Assembly (NCBI RefSeq): GCF_036226525.1
Contig: NZ_CP108487.1
Coordinates: forward strand, 4,216,001-4,280,000
DNA length: 64,000 nucleotides
Direction of reading: 5' to 3'
Origin: Kribbella sp. NBC_01245
GTDB lineage: Bacteria > Actinomycetota > Actinomycetes > Propionibacteriales > Kribbellaceae
A model generated the notes under the pieces. That model did no database searches and was not told the origin of the DNA. It saw only the letters and a list, made by a program, of their open reading frames with translations. Positions 19,059 to 28,049 of this stretch are shown piece by piece (position 1 is the stretch's first letter; the number at the start of each line of letters is the position of its first letter). A program made the position numbers and the translations under genes.

Positions 19059-20159
19059 TTAGACCGTGGTGGCGAAGGGGTCCCAGTCTTCGGGGAGGGT
19101 TTCGGGGGCGGTGACGGTGCTGGTTACGTCTACGAAGGCGCCGGAGTCGACGGATTCGCTGACGGAGACCATGGCGTCGACGACGTGGTGGGCGAGGTCG
19201 CCGGTGGCGCGGTGTGGGCGGTCGGCGCGGATGGCGCGGGCCATGTCGAGGACGCCGGTACCGCGTTCGGCGGCGGCCGTGACGTTGGCGACGGTCTCCC
19301 ATTCGCCGTCGCGGCGGATCAGCTTGATCTCACCGTCGAAGCGGTTGGGGTCGGGCAGGGACAGGGTCGCCTCGGTGCCGGTGATCTCGACGAACCCGTG
19401 CCGGCCGAGCGGTGAGTCGAAGCTGAAGATGTTCTGCGACGACTGGCCACTCTCGAACTTCGCGATCATGCTCACGTGACTCGGCACCGTCACGTCAAAG
19501 TCGGTCCCGGCCAACGGACCCGAGCCGATCGTGCGCGTCGGCCGCGACGTCGAGCCGATACCGGCAACAGCGCCGACCGGACCGAACAGCTGCACCAGCG
19601 CGGTCAGGTAGTACGGGCCGATGTCGAACAGCGGGCCCGCGCCTTCCTGAAAGAGGAACGCCGGGTTCGGGTGCCACGACTCCGGGCCGGGCGACTGGAA
19701 CAACGTCAGTGCGGTCAGCGGCGTACCGATGTCACCCTTCTCGATCAACCGGCGAGCCGTCTGCAGCCCCGGGCCGAGGAAGGTGTCCGGCGCACAACCG
19801 AGGCGTACGCCGGCGTCGGCGGCCGTGGCGAGCAGCTTGGCGCCGCTGTCCCGGTCCATCGCGAACGGCTTCTCGCTCCACACATGCTTGCCCGCGGCAA
19901 CGGCAGCCAGCGCCACCTCGACGTGAGCGACCGGGATCGTCAGGTTGACCACGATCTCGACGTCCGGGTGGGTCAGCACCACCTCGGGCGAACCGTGGCT
20001 GGCGATGCCGAACTCCTCGGCCTTCGCCTGGGCCGCCTCGGGCCGCAGATCGCCGATGGCGTGCACGACGACATCGGGGAAGCTGGTCAGGTTCTTGATG
20101 TACGTGTCACTAATGACACCTGCGCCGATAACGCCGACGCCGACGGGACCGGTGCTCAT
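19059..20159 (-). CDS. Gfo/Idh/MocA-family sugar oxidoreductase
   Basis: A 366-aa NAD(P)-dependent sugar dehydrogenase-like protein. The N-terminal Rossmann motif is VGVIGAGVISDTYI and the family motif EKPFAMD (catalytic Lys in EKP) follows near residue 96. It overlaps the upstream isomerase gene by ATGA, so they are co-translated. Such pairs usually process inositols or oxidised sugars; the substrate cannot be read from the sequence. Confidence 0.9.
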   Translation of the reverse strand: MSTGPVGVGVIGAGVISDTYIKNLTSFPDVVVHAIGDLRPEAAQAKAEEFGIASHGSPEVVLTHPDVEIVVNLTIPVAHVEVALAAVAAGKHVWSEKPFAMDRDSGAKLLATAADAGVRLGCAPDTFLGPGLQTARRLIEKGDIGTPLTALTLFQSPGPESWHPNPAFLFQEGAGPLFDIGPYYLTALVQLFGPVGAVAGIGSTSRPTRTIGSGPLAGTDFDVTVPSHVSMIAKFESGQSSQNIFSFDSPLGRHGFVEITGTEATLSLPDPNRFDGEIKLIRRDGEWETVANVTAAAERGTGVLDMARAIRADRPHRATGDLAHHVVDAMVSVSESVDSGAFVDVTSTVTAPETLPEDWDPFATTV

Positions 20160-20899
20160 GCGCCGGCCTGCTGCAGGAAGGCGTAGCTGCCGCTGACGGC
20201 GTCGAAGATCTCGCCCTCGAAGTCGTCCAGCTCGACCACGGCGAGGCGACCCGGCGCGGCGGCCAGGAAGTCCTTGACCGGGATGACGCCCGAACCGACG
20301 GCGACCTGGGCCTTGTTGTTCAGCGTGCCGTCGCCGTCCTTGATGTGCAGGGCGACGACCCGCTCACCGAGGCGCTTCAGCAGCGCCGGTACGTCGGCAC
20401 CGCCGACCGCGGCCCAGTAGGTGTCGATCTCCAGCACGATCTCCGGCGCGAGATGCTCGACGAAGACCTCCAGCGCGTGCCGGCCGTCGAGCATCGAGGC
20501 CAGCTCGAAGTGGTGGTTGTGGTAGCCGATGGTGATGCCGTGGTCCTCGGCCTGGTGCGCGACCTGGTTCAGCTGGACGGCGATCTGCTTGACGTCCTCG
20601 GCGGACTGCCAGCGGGCCGGGTCGGTGTAGGGGTCGATCACGGTGCCGATGCCGAGGCGCTTGGCGGCCGCGAAGGCGGGCTCGAGGTTACGGCCGAGCA
20701 GGCCGGCGTGCGTGGTCGGCGCGGTCAGGCCGTGCTTGGCCAGGCCGTCGGCGAGCTGGGACTCGAATTCGACCAGGCCGAACGGCTCGACCTGCCGATA
20801 GCCGATCTCGGCGATCCGGGCCAGGGCGGCGTCGAAGTCCCGCTCCAGTTCGCCACGGACGGTATAGAGCTGGAGGGATAGGCGGTCAGCAGAGAGCAC
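20156..20899 (-). CDS. Sugar phosphate isomerase/epimerase (TIM barrel, IolE-like)
   Basis: A 247-aa AP-endonuclease-2-type TIM barrel. Metal-binding residues appear in EIDTYWAAVGG, GYHNHHFEL and HIKDGDG, the normal set for IolE/IolI and xylose-isomerase-like enzymes. It is the first gene of a two-gene operon with the Gfo/Idh/MocA oxidoreductase, which typically interconverts keto-sugars or cyclitols. The start has LSLQLYTVRGEL, the normal first strand. Confidence 0.88.
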   Translation of the reverse strand: MLSADRLSLQLYTVRGELERDFDAALARIAEIGYRQVEPFGLVEFESQLADGLAKHGLTAPTTHAGLLGRNLEPAFAAAKRLGIGTVIDPYTDPARWQSAEDVKQIAVQLNQVAHQAEDHGITIGYHNHHFELASMLDGRHALEVFVEHLAPEIVLEIDTYWAAVGGADVPALLKRLGERVVALHIKDGDGTLNNKAQVAVGSGVIPVKDFLAAAPGRLAVVELDDFEGEIFDAVSGSYAFLQQAGA

Positions 20900-21159
20900 G
20901 GTTGCTCCTCGAAGCGGCGGGTCAGGTCCGGGAGAACGCTCTCTCCCTCGTGAAGTGATCCTACGGACCCTCGCGCTGAACCGGTCAAGTGGAAAGCCCG
21001 CAGTCTGGACGGAGACATTCGGTTACCGGCTGGTCACCTATCGGTCGCACCCGCGTCGTCCGCCGGATATCGGCCGGGGGTTGAGCCGACCACGGCCCCA
21101 CCGCTGCCCGACATACCCGATTGGCCAAGGGTTCACCCGGCGTCGGGAACCTTCGAAGT

Positions 21160-22275
21160 GTGAGGATCGTGATGGTCGCCGAATCGTTCCTGCCACAGAT
21201 CAACGGCGTGGCGAACACTGTTCGTCATGTCACCGACCGGCTGGTCGCCCGTGGGCACCAGCCACTGATCATCGCCGCCGGCCCCGGTCCCGACCATTAC
21301 GGCGACGTGCCGGTGGTACGGGCCCGCAGCTTCGGCATCCCCGGCTACCGGGCGTTCCCGGTCGGTCTGCCCGATCCCGCGATCGAGCGCGCGATGGCCG
21401 ATTTCGCGCCCGACCTGGTGCATCTGGCCTCGCCGTTCGTCCTGGGCGCGTGGGGCCTTCGCAGCGCGCGGCGCCTGGGCTTGCCGACCGTGGCGGTGTT
21501 CCAGACCGACATCGCCGGATTCGCCCGGCAATACCCGTGGGCCGTGCGCGCCGATCGTGGCGTCTGGGCCTGGGTACGGCGGTTGCACTCGCGGTGTGAC
21601 CGCACGCTCGCGCCTTCGTCCGCGTCGATGGCGCAGTTGGTCCAGGCCGGCGTACCCCGGGTCCAGCACTGGGGGCGCGGCGTCAACCTCGACCTGTTCG
21701 ACCCGGGTCTGCGCGATGACGCGTGGCGCCGGGAGATCTCCCCCGACGGCCGTCCGATCGTCGGGTACGTGGGCCGGCTCGCCGCGGAGAAGCACGTACG
21801 CCGGTTGAGCGAGCTGTCCGAACTCGGCTGTCAGGTGGTGATCGCGGGTGACGGTCCGGACCGTGCCGCACTGGAACAGACGTTGCCGGGTGCGGCCTTT
21901 CTCGGCATGCGCCGGGGCGCCGACCTGGCCCGGATCTTCGCCAGCCTGGACGTTTTCGTGCACACCGGCGAACACGAGACGTTCTGCCAGACCATCCAGG
22001 AGGCGCAGGCCTCCGGCGTGGTGACCGTCGGACCCGCGGCCGGTGGCCCGGTCGATCTGATCAAGCCGGGTGAAACGGGCCTGCTCTTCGACCACAAGAC
22101 GCCGGGCGCTCTCCGGCAGGCGGTGCACAGCCTGCTGGCGGATCCCCAGGCCCGGCAGGCGATGGCCGAAGCCGGCCACAAACGGGTCCAGACGCGGACC
22201 TGGCCGGCCGTTGTGGACGACCTGATCGACCGGCACTACGCCGAAGTCACCTTCAGCCAGAAACGGGCGGCCTGA
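21160..22275 (+). CDS. mgtA: GDP-mannose-dependent alpha-mannosyltransferase (MgtA-like, GT4)
   Basis: A 371-aa GT-B glycosyltransferase. I start it at GTG 21160 (VRIVMVAESFLP), since the first strand then begins directly. The motifs VAVFQTDIAGFA, TLAPSSASM, WGRGVNLDLF and GEHETFCQTIQEAQASG closely match mycobacterial/corynebacterial MgtA, which adds mannose to a glucuronosyl diacylglycerol anchor for lipomannan-like lipids. The E(x7)E motif near the C-terminus is present. It lies 1 bp from a second GT4 gene, so both probably act in the same glycolipid pathway. Confidence 0.82.
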   Translation: MRIVMVAESFLPQINGVANTVRHVTDRLVARGHQPLIIAAGPGPDHYGDVPVVRARSFGIPGYRAFPVGLPDPAIERAMADFAPDLVHLASPFVLGAWGLRSARRLGLPTVAVFQTDIAGFARQYPWAVRADRGVWAWVRRLHSRCDRTLAPSSASMAQLVQAGVPRVQHWGRGVNLDLFDPGLRDDAWRREISPDGRPIVGYVGRLAAEKHVRRLSELSELGCQVVIAGDGPDRAALEQTLPGAAFLGMRRGADLARIFASLDVFVHTGEHETFCQTIQEAQASGVVTVGPAAGGPVDLIKPGETGLLFDHKTPGALRQAVHSLLADPQARQAMAEAGHKRVQTRTWPAVVDDLIDRHYAEVTFSQKRAA

Positions 22276-22276
22276 C

Positions 22277-23383
22277 ATGCAGCGGATAGCCCAGCTCGCG
22301 AACTTCGTCGGCCCCACCTCGGGCGGCATGCGGACCGCGATCGACCACCTCGGCCAGGGATATCGCGCCGCCGGCTTCGAGCGCGTCCTGGTCACCCCCG
22401 GCGAACGCGATGCCATCAGCGAGGACGAGAACGGCATCGTCATCCGCCTTCGCGCGCCCCGGATCGGCGGCGGCTACCGGCTCATCGCCGAACCCTGGCG
22501 GGTGATCGAGGCGCTCGAGCGATTCCGGCCGACGACCGTCGAGATCTCGGACAAGTCGACCCTGCTGCCGGTCGCGCACTGGGCCCGGCGCCAGGGCATC
22601 GGCTCGATCCTGTTCAGCCACGAACGGCTGGACGCCATGGTCTCGCTCCGGACCGGCCGCCAACTCGGGATCGCGGCCGGCGTCGGCGCGTTGTACCGGC
22701 TGCTCGGGCGGACGTACGACGCGATCGTGGTGACCTCGCGCTTCGCCGCCGCCGAGTTCGGCGAGGTGTCGACGCCATTGGTACGCATCCCGCTCGGCGT
22801 CGACCTCGACACGTTCCACCCGTCCCTCGGCACACCGGCCGCGGACGGCGTACTGAAGCTTGTGCACGCCGGAAGGCTCTCGCGCGAGAAGAGCCCGCAC
22901 CTGGCAGTTGCAACGGCCGTAGAGCTGCACAGACGCGGCATCCCGGTCAGGCTCGACGTGTACGGCTCTGGGCCACACCTGGACGAGCTAGTCGCCATAG
23001 CCGGGTCTGCGCCTGTGAAGTTCCACGGCTACGTCGATGGGCGTGTGGAGCTGGCTCGCCGCCTTGCTCAGGCAGACGTGGCTCTGTCGGTTTGTCCGGG
23101 CGAGACGTTCGGACTGGCGGTGCTGGAGGCTCTCGCCGCTGGGACGCCAGTAGTCACCGCTGATACGGGTGGCGCTCGTGAGTTGGTAGACGCGGGGTGT
23201 GGCGCGTGGGGCGCCCCTCGTGCCGACAGGCTCGCGGACGCCGTACTGGAGCTTGTACGACGTCCGGAGGCTGCCCGTCGTACCGCTGCCCGGGAAAGGG
23301 CTGAGCGGTACGACTGGCAGACCTGCGTTGACCGGATGCTTGCCCTGCACAACCGGCTCACCTGGAACCGCCGCGCCGCTTGA
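22277..23383 (+). CDS. GT4-family glycosyltransferase (mannosyltransferase, PimC-like)
   Basis: A 368-aa GT-B glycosyltransferase with the donor-binding motif PGETFGLAVLEALAAGTPVV, in which the two glutamates form the usual EX7E. The N-terminal FVGPTSGGMRTAIDHL is the acceptor-domain glycine loop. ATG 22277 follows the mgtA-like stop by 1 bp. By position and general resemblance to PimC-type enzymes it is likely a mannosyltransferase of membrane glycolipid synthesis; acceptor and linkage are not determinable. Confidence 0.78.
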   Translation: MQRIAQLANFVGPTSGGMRTAIDHLGQGYRAAGFERVLVTPGERDAISEDENGIVIRLRAPRIGGGYRLIAEPWRVIEALERFRPTTVEISDKSTLLPVAHWARRQGIGSILFSHERLDAMVSLRTGRQLGIAAGVGALYRLLGRTYDAIVVTSRFAAAEFGEVSTPLVRIPLGVDLDTFHPSLGTPAADGVLKLVHAGRLSREKSPHLAVATAVELHRRGIPVRLDVYGSGPHLDELVAIAGSAPVKFHGYVDGRVELARRLAQADVALSVCPGETFGLAVLEALAAGTPVVTADTGGARELVDAGCGAWGAPRADRLADAVLELVRRPEAARRTAARERAERYDWQTCVDRMLALHNRLTWNRRAA

Positions 23384-23386
23384 CCC

Positions 23387-24196
23387 TTAGGTCAGGTGGT
23401 CGTAGTCCCCACGCGTCCAGGCGATGTGGCGATCGGCCGAGAACCGCAGGATGGCCCGCGCGTCCGACGTGATGACGTTGTCGAAGTTGCCGTAGACCCG
23501 GTCGAACTCGTACTGCTCGACGGCCTTGGTCACCCGGTCGACGACCGCGCCCGACAGCGGGATGCGGTTCGGGTAGCTGCGCATGAAGCTGGCCGACTTA
23601 CCACCCGGGTTCGGGAAGATGGTGTCGCCGCTGAGCAACACGCCGCGCCCTTCGGCACCAGCGGCCCAGTGCACGACGCCACTGCCCTTGAAGTGACCAC
23701 CCGGCTGGAACAACGTCACGCCCGGCAGGATCTCCAACGGCCCGGTCCAGGTCTCGATGACCGGATCCGGCCGTGCCACCCACTCCTGGTCCGCTTCGGC
23801 CACCAGGACCGGCACCCCACCGAGGGCCCGGCTCCACTCCACCTGGACGCCGTACATGTGCGGGTGGCTGGCCACGATGGCCTTCACCTCGCCGTACGAC
23901 GCGACCAGCGCGGCGCCGTCGGCATCGACGTACCCGATCGGGTCCCAGAGCAGGTTGCCCGCGGGCGTCCGCACCAACTTGGCCTGCTGGCCGATCCCCA
24001 CGCCCGGCTCGGACTCGATCGCGAACAGGTCCGGCTCTCGTTCGCTCAACCGGACCTTGTGGCCGGCGGCCTGGAGCTCCTCGAGCGTCGTCCAGTGCTG
24101 GCCGTCGACCGGCACCCACTGCCGCTCGTCCGCGCAGATCGCGCACACGTCCGGTTGCGTACTGTGCTCAACGGCACAGGTCTTACAGATCCACAT
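23387..24196 (-). CDS. MBL-fold hydrolase with N-terminal zinc-ribbon
   Basis: A 269-aa protein starting with a rubredoxin/zinc-ribbon-like segment, CKTCAVEH...CAICADERQW, in residues 4-27, joined to a metallo-beta-lactamase fold. The usual HxHxDH is replaced by SHPHMYGVQVEWS, giving H-P-H but no DH. GGHFKGSGVVHW and LLSGDTIFPN look like the later metal ligands. The altered motif suggests changed metal binding rather than a broken gene, since the frame is intact. Function unknown. It converges with the glycosyltransferase operon, 3 bp apart. Confidence 0.78.
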   Translation of the reverse strand: MWICKTCAVEHSTQPDVCAICADERQWVPVDGQHWTTLEELQAAGHKVRLSEREPDLFAIESEPGVGIGQQAKLVRTPAGNLLWDPIGYVDADGAALVASYGEVKAIVASHPHMYGVQVEWSRALGGVPVLVAEADQEWVARPDPVIETWTGPLEILPGVTLFQPGGHFKGSGVVHWAAGAEGRGVLLSGDTIFPNPGGKSASFMRSYPNRIPLSGAVVDRVTKAVEQYEFDRVYGNFDNVITSDARAILRFSADRHIAWTRGDYDHLT

Positions 24197-24453
24197 TCGC
24201 CCTCCCAGATCAGCGGTTTTCTACAGTCCACAAGTTCAACCCCTGTGGAGGTCAAGTGAATAGGCGAGAGCGATGTCACATGGGTGGTGGCCAAGTCGGC
24301 GTACTGCTGCGGTTAGCATCGAACACGGCCTGGTTTTCGCCGGGCCGAGCCTTGACTTGCGGGGCCTTCTGACGGCCACCGGCGGCAACGCCGACGACGA
24401 CTGCCAGCGATGCCCTCAGTCGGCTCTGGTCGTCGTCCGATCGGAGGATCGGT

Positions 24454-24846
24454 TTGCCCAGCAAGCCACTGACCCGTCCCCCCGGCACCCTCTACCGGGG
24501 CCATGAGGGCATGTGGTCATGGGTCGCGCATCGGATCACCGGTGTGGGGATCTTCTTCTTCCTGTTGGTGCACGTGCTCGACACGGCTTTGGTGCGAGTC
24601 TCGGCCGACGCCTACAACGAGGTGATCGGCACCTATAAGAACCCGATCGTCGGCCTGATGGAGATCGGCCTGGTCGCCGCGATCCTCTTCCACGCCTTCA
24701 ACGGCATCCGGCTGATCCTGGTCGACTTCTGGGCCAAGGGCCCGCGGTACCAGCGCCAGATGATGATCGGCGTCGGCGTGCTCTGGTTCGTGCTGTTCGT
24801 CCCGTTCGTGGTCCGCCACCTGATGCACGTGTTCGGAGGGCACTGA
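24454..24846 (+). CDS. sdhC: Succinate dehydrogenase cytochrome b556 subunit
   Basis: A 130-aa membrane anchor of complex II with three hydrophobic helices. The motif HRITGVGIFFFLLVHVLDTA includes the heme-proximal region; LFHAFNGIRLILVDF is the typical second helix with a heme-ligand His. The start is a TTG at 24454, decided by an excellent GGAGG six bases upstream. First gene of sdhCDAB. Confidence 0.94.
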   Translation: MPSKPLTRPPGTLYRGHEGMWSWVAHRITGVGIFFFLLVHVLDTALVRVSADAYNEVIGTYKNPIVGLMEIGLVAAILFHAFNGIRLILVDFWAKGPRYQRQMMIGVGVLWFVLFVPFVVRHLMHVFGGH

Positions 24847-24849
24847 GCC

Positions 24850-25311
24850 ATGAGCACACCAGAGATCGTCACCCCGCGGTCCAGCACCCGGGCCCGCTCG
24901 GTCAAGGGCGGCGGCCGGAACCGGTCCGGCCAAACCAACTTCGAGCTGTACGGCTGGCTGTTCATGCGGCTGTCCGGCCTCGCCCTGGTGGTGCTGGTGC
25001 TCGGCCACCTGTTCGTGAACCTGTTCCTCGGCGACGGCATCCAGGGCATCGACTTCGCCTTCGTGGCCGGCAAGTGGGCCAGCCCGTTCTGGCAGGTCTG
25101 GGACCTGCTGATGCTGTGGCTGGCCATGTTGCACGGCACCAACGGCCTGCGCACGATCATCAATGACTACGCCGAGCGGGACCAGTCCCGGTTCTGGCTG
25201 AAGATGTCGTTGTTCACGGCAAGCATCGTGGTCGTCGTGCTCGGCACGCTGGTCATCTTCACCTTCGACCCCTGCCTCGACCCCAGCTCCACGCTGTCGG
25301 TCTGCAAGTAA
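24850..25311 (+). CDS. sdhD: Succinate dehydrogenase membrane anchor subunit
   Basis: A 153-aa hydrophobic subunit with three transmembrane helices after a 40-residue basic N-terminus. WLFMRLSGLALVVLVLGHLF carries the R/S and His positions expected near quinone and heme b, and MLWLAMLHGTNGLRTIINDY is the matching second-helix motif. It begins 3 bp after sdhC behind GGAGG, with sdhA 12 bp downstream. Confidence 0.93.
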   Translation: MSTPEIVTPRSSTRARSVKGGGRNRSGQTNFELYGWLFMRLSGLALVVLVLGHLFVNLFLGDGIQGIDFAFVAGKWASPFWQVWDLLMLWLAMLHGTNGLRTIINDYAERDQSRFWLKMSLFTASIVVVVLGTLVIFTFDPCLDPSSTLSVCK

Positions 25312-25323
25312 GGAACTTCTGAC

Positions 25324-27066
25324 ATGCAGCGCCATCAGTACGACGTGGTGATCGTGGGCGCGGGCGGCGCCGGTATGCGGGCCGCCCTCGAGAGCAGCAA
25401 GCGCACGCGGACCGCCGTACTCACCAAGCTCTACCCGACCCGGTCCCACACCGGCGCGGCCCAGGGCGGCATGTGCGCCGCCCTGGCCAACGTCGAGGAG
25501 GACAACTGGGAGTGGCACACCTTCGACACGGTCAAGGGTGGCGACTTCCTGGTCGACCAGGACGCGGCCGAGGTGATGTGCCGCGAGGCCGTCGACGCCG
25601 TGCTCGACCTGGAGAAGATGGGCCTTCCGTTCAACCGGACGGCCGAGGGCAAGATCGACCAGCGCTTCTTCGGTGGGCACACGCGCAACCACGGAGAGGC
25701 CGTCGTACGGCGCTCCTGCTTCGCCGCCGACCGCACCGGCCACATGATCCTGCAGACGCTCTACCAGCAGTGCATCAAGCAGAACGTCGAATTCTTCAAC
25801 GAGTTCTACGTCCTGGACCTGCTGATGGTCGCCGGTAAGGCAACGGGCGTCGTCGCGTATGAGCTGGCCACCGGCGAGCTGCACATCTTCTCGGCCAAGT
25901 CGATCGTGTTCGCGTCGGGCGGTTTCGGCAAGGTCTTCCGCACCACGTCGAACGCGCACACCCTGACCGGTGACGGCATGGGCATCGTCTGGCGCAAGGG
26001 CCTGCCGCTGGAGGACATGGAGTTCTTCCAGTTCCACCCGACAGGTCTCGCCGGCCTCGGCGTGCTGCTCTCCGAAGCCGCTCGCGGTGAGGGCGGAATC
26101 CTGCGGAACAAGGACAACGAGCGCTTCATGGAGCGCTACGCGCCAACCGTGAAGGACCTCGCGCCACGCGACATGGTCGCCCGCGCGATGGCCAACGAGG
26201 TCCGCGAGGGCCGTGGCTGTGGGCCCGACGGCGCGTACGTGATGCTCGACCTGACCCACCTCGAGCCCGCGCATATCGACGCGAAACTGCCGGACATCAC
26301 CGAGTTCGCCCGGACGTACCTCGGCGTAGAGCCGTACACCGAGCAGATCCCGGTCTTCCCGACCGCGCACTACGCGATGGGTGGCATCCCCACCAACATC
26401 AAGGGTGAGGCGCTCGCGAACAACGACGACGTCATCCCCGGCCTGTACGCCGCCGGCGAGGTCGCGTGCGTCTCGGTGCACGGCGCCAACCGCCTCGGCA
26501 CCAACTCGCTGCTGGACATCAACGTCTTCGGCCGCCGTGCGGGTATCGCCGCCGCGGAGTACGCCGCCGGCGTGGACTTCGAGGAGCTGCCGGACGCGCC
26601 CGAGACGTTCGTGGTCGACCTGATCGAGGGCATGCGCGACGCGACCGGGACCGAGCGGGTGGCCGCGATCCGGGCCGACCTGCAGGCCACGATGGACCTG
26701 AACGCGCAGGTCTACCGGACCGAGGGCTCGCTCAAGCAGGCGCTCTCCGATATCGAGGGCCTGAAGCAACGATTCGCCCAGGTTTCCGTTCAGGACAAGG
26801 GCAAACGGTTCAACACCGACCTGCTCGAAGCCGTCGAGCTCGGCTTCCTGATCGACCTGGCCGAGGTGCTGGTGGTGTCCGCGCTGGCCCGCAAGGAGTC
26901 GCGTGGCGGTCACTTCCGCGAGGACTACGCGACCCGCGACGACGTCAACTTCATGCGTCACACGATGGCCTACCGGTCGATCGATGACGAGGGCAACGTG
27001 AACATCCGGCTGGACTACAAGCCGGTCATCCAGACCCGCTACAAGCCGATGGAGCGCAAGTACTGA
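25324..27066 (+). CDS. sdhA: Succinate dehydrogenase flavoprotein subunit
   Basis: The 580-aa catalytic subunit of complex II; oxidises succinate to fumarate. The FAD dinucleotide fold GAGGAGMRAALE starts at about residue 11, and the His of RSHTGAAQGGM is the expected site of covalent 8-alpha-FAD attachment. HPTGL, the catalytic Arg region (SEAARGEGG) and HGANRLGTNSLLD are intact. Its TGA overlaps the sdhB start (ATGG region at 27066), implying coupled translation. Confidence 0.97.
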   Translation: MQRHQYDVVIVGAGGAGMRAALESSKRTRTAVLTKLYPTRSHTGAAQGGMCAALANVEEDNWEWHTFDTVKGGDFLVDQDAAEVMCREAVDAVLDLEKMGLPFNRTAEGKIDQRFFGGHTRNHGEAVVRRSCFAADRTGHMILQTLYQQCIKQNVEFFNEFYVLDLLMVAGKATGVVAYELATGELHIFSAKSIVFASGGFGKVFRTTSNAHTLTGDGMGIVWRKGLPLEDMEFFQFHPTGLAGLGVLLSEAARGEGGILRNKDNERFMERYAPTVKDLAPRDMVARAMANEVREGRGCGPDGAYVMLDLTHLEPAHIDAKLPDITEFARTYLGVEPYTEQIPVFPTAHYAMGGIPTNIKGEALANNDDVIPGLYAAGEVACVSVHGANRLGTNSLLDINVFGRRAGIAAAEYAAGVDFEELPDAPETFVVDLIEGMRDATGTERVAAIRADLQATMDLNAQVYRTEGSLKQALSDIEGLKQRFAQVSVQDKGKRFNTDLLEAVELGFLIDLAEVLVVSALARKESRGGHFREDYATRDDVNFMRHTMAYRSIDDEGNVNIRLDYKPVIQTRYKPMERKY

Positions 27067-27770
27067 TGGACGTCAAGGTCAAGATCCTCCGCTACAACCC
27101 CGAGGTCTCGCCCGACCCGGAGTGGAAGACCTACTCCGTCACCCTGCAGCCGACCGATCGGGTGCTGGACGCACTGCACAAGGTCAAGTGGGAGCAGGAC
27201 GGCACGCTGACGTTCCGCCGGTCCTGCGCGCACGGCGTCTGCGGTTCTGACGCGATGAAGATCAACGGGCGCAACCGGCTGGCCTGCAAGACCCTGATCA
27301 AGGACCTGAACCCCGAGAAGGAGATCACCGTCGAGCCCATCAAGGGCCTGCCGGTGCTCAAGGACCTCGTGGTCGACATGGAGCCCTTCTTCGACGCCTA
27401 CCGGTCGATCATGCCCTTCCTGGTCACCGACGGACACGAGCCGACGCGTGAGCGGATCCAGTCCCAGGCCGACCGCGACCGCTTCGACGACACCACCAAG
27501 TGCATCCTCTGCGCAGCGTGTACGACGTCGTGCCCGGTCTTCTGGTCCGACGGCCAGTACTTCGGCCCGCAAGCGATCGTCGGCGCCCACCGCTTCATCT
27601 TCGACAGCCGCGACGAGGGTACGGAACAACGCCTCGAGATCCTCAACGACAAAGAGGGCGTCTGGCGCTGCCGCACCACCTTCAACTGCACCGAAGCCTG
27701 CCCCCGCGGCATCGAAGTAACCAAGGCCATCCAAGAAGTAAAACGCGCCCTGATCTTCCGCCGCGTCTAA
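27066..27770 (+). CDS. sdhB: Succinate dehydrogenase iron-sulfur subunit
   Basis: A 234-aa subunit passing electrons from FAD to quinone. The [2Fe-2S] site is CAHGVCGSDAM with a downstream Cys in RLACK; the [4Fe-4S] site begins CILCAACTTSCP; the [3Fe-4S] site uses CRTTFNCTEACPRGI. All expected cysteines are present. Last gene of the operon; the following 276 bp carries a dispersed repeat and no obvious terminator other than that repeat. Confidence 0.96.
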   Translation: MDVKVKILRYNPEVSPDPEWKTYSVTLQPTDRVLDALHKVKWEQDGTLTFRRSCAHGVCGSDAMKINGRNRLACKTLIKDLNPEKEITVEPIKGLPVLKDLVVDMEPFFDAYRSIMPFLVTDGHEPTRERIQSQADRDRFDDTTKCILCAACTTSCPVFWSDGQYFGPQAIVGAHRFIFDSRDEGTEQRLEILNDKEGVWRCRTTFNCTEACPRGIEVTKAIQEVKRALIFRRV

Positions 27771-27867
27771 CGGCCATCTTCCGCTGGTACTCGGCGTCCC
27801 GCTCAGCTTTCGGCAGGGGCCCGGCCGCGTCGTCCCCCCGACGACCCGCCCGGGCCCTCCGCCTTTT

Positions 27868-27923
27868 CCGTTCATCGGACCCTTGTGACGCGGCGTGTCG
27901 GCGTTCATCGGTCCCTTCTGACC
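27868..27923. repeat. Dispersed repeat, TTCATCGG family, copy 1
   Basis: A 56-bp unit made of two direct copies of CGTTCATCGGNCCCTTNTGAC joined by GCGGCGTGTCG. It matches the reverse complement of 31421-31476 at 51 of 56 positions, and its core motif recurs at 60501-60590 and 63915-64000. It sits in the sdhB downstream region. Confidence 0.8.
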
Positions 27924-28049
27924 ATCGAATCGGCCGCGTTTAACGCGACCGCCGCGTCCTCACCACCAAGGCCGCTGAAAGTCGGCTGACATCATCGGTA
28001 CGACGCCTCACCGGACTCCGGGTGGGGCATTCCGGCGACGGGAGACGTG

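Noticed and set aside
24517..26961. An 814-codon open frame antisense to sdhD and sdhA.
   Set aside because: High-GC coding DNA leaves the opposite strand open; the product is low-complexity (Arg/His/Asp-rich) while sdhA has clear motifs.
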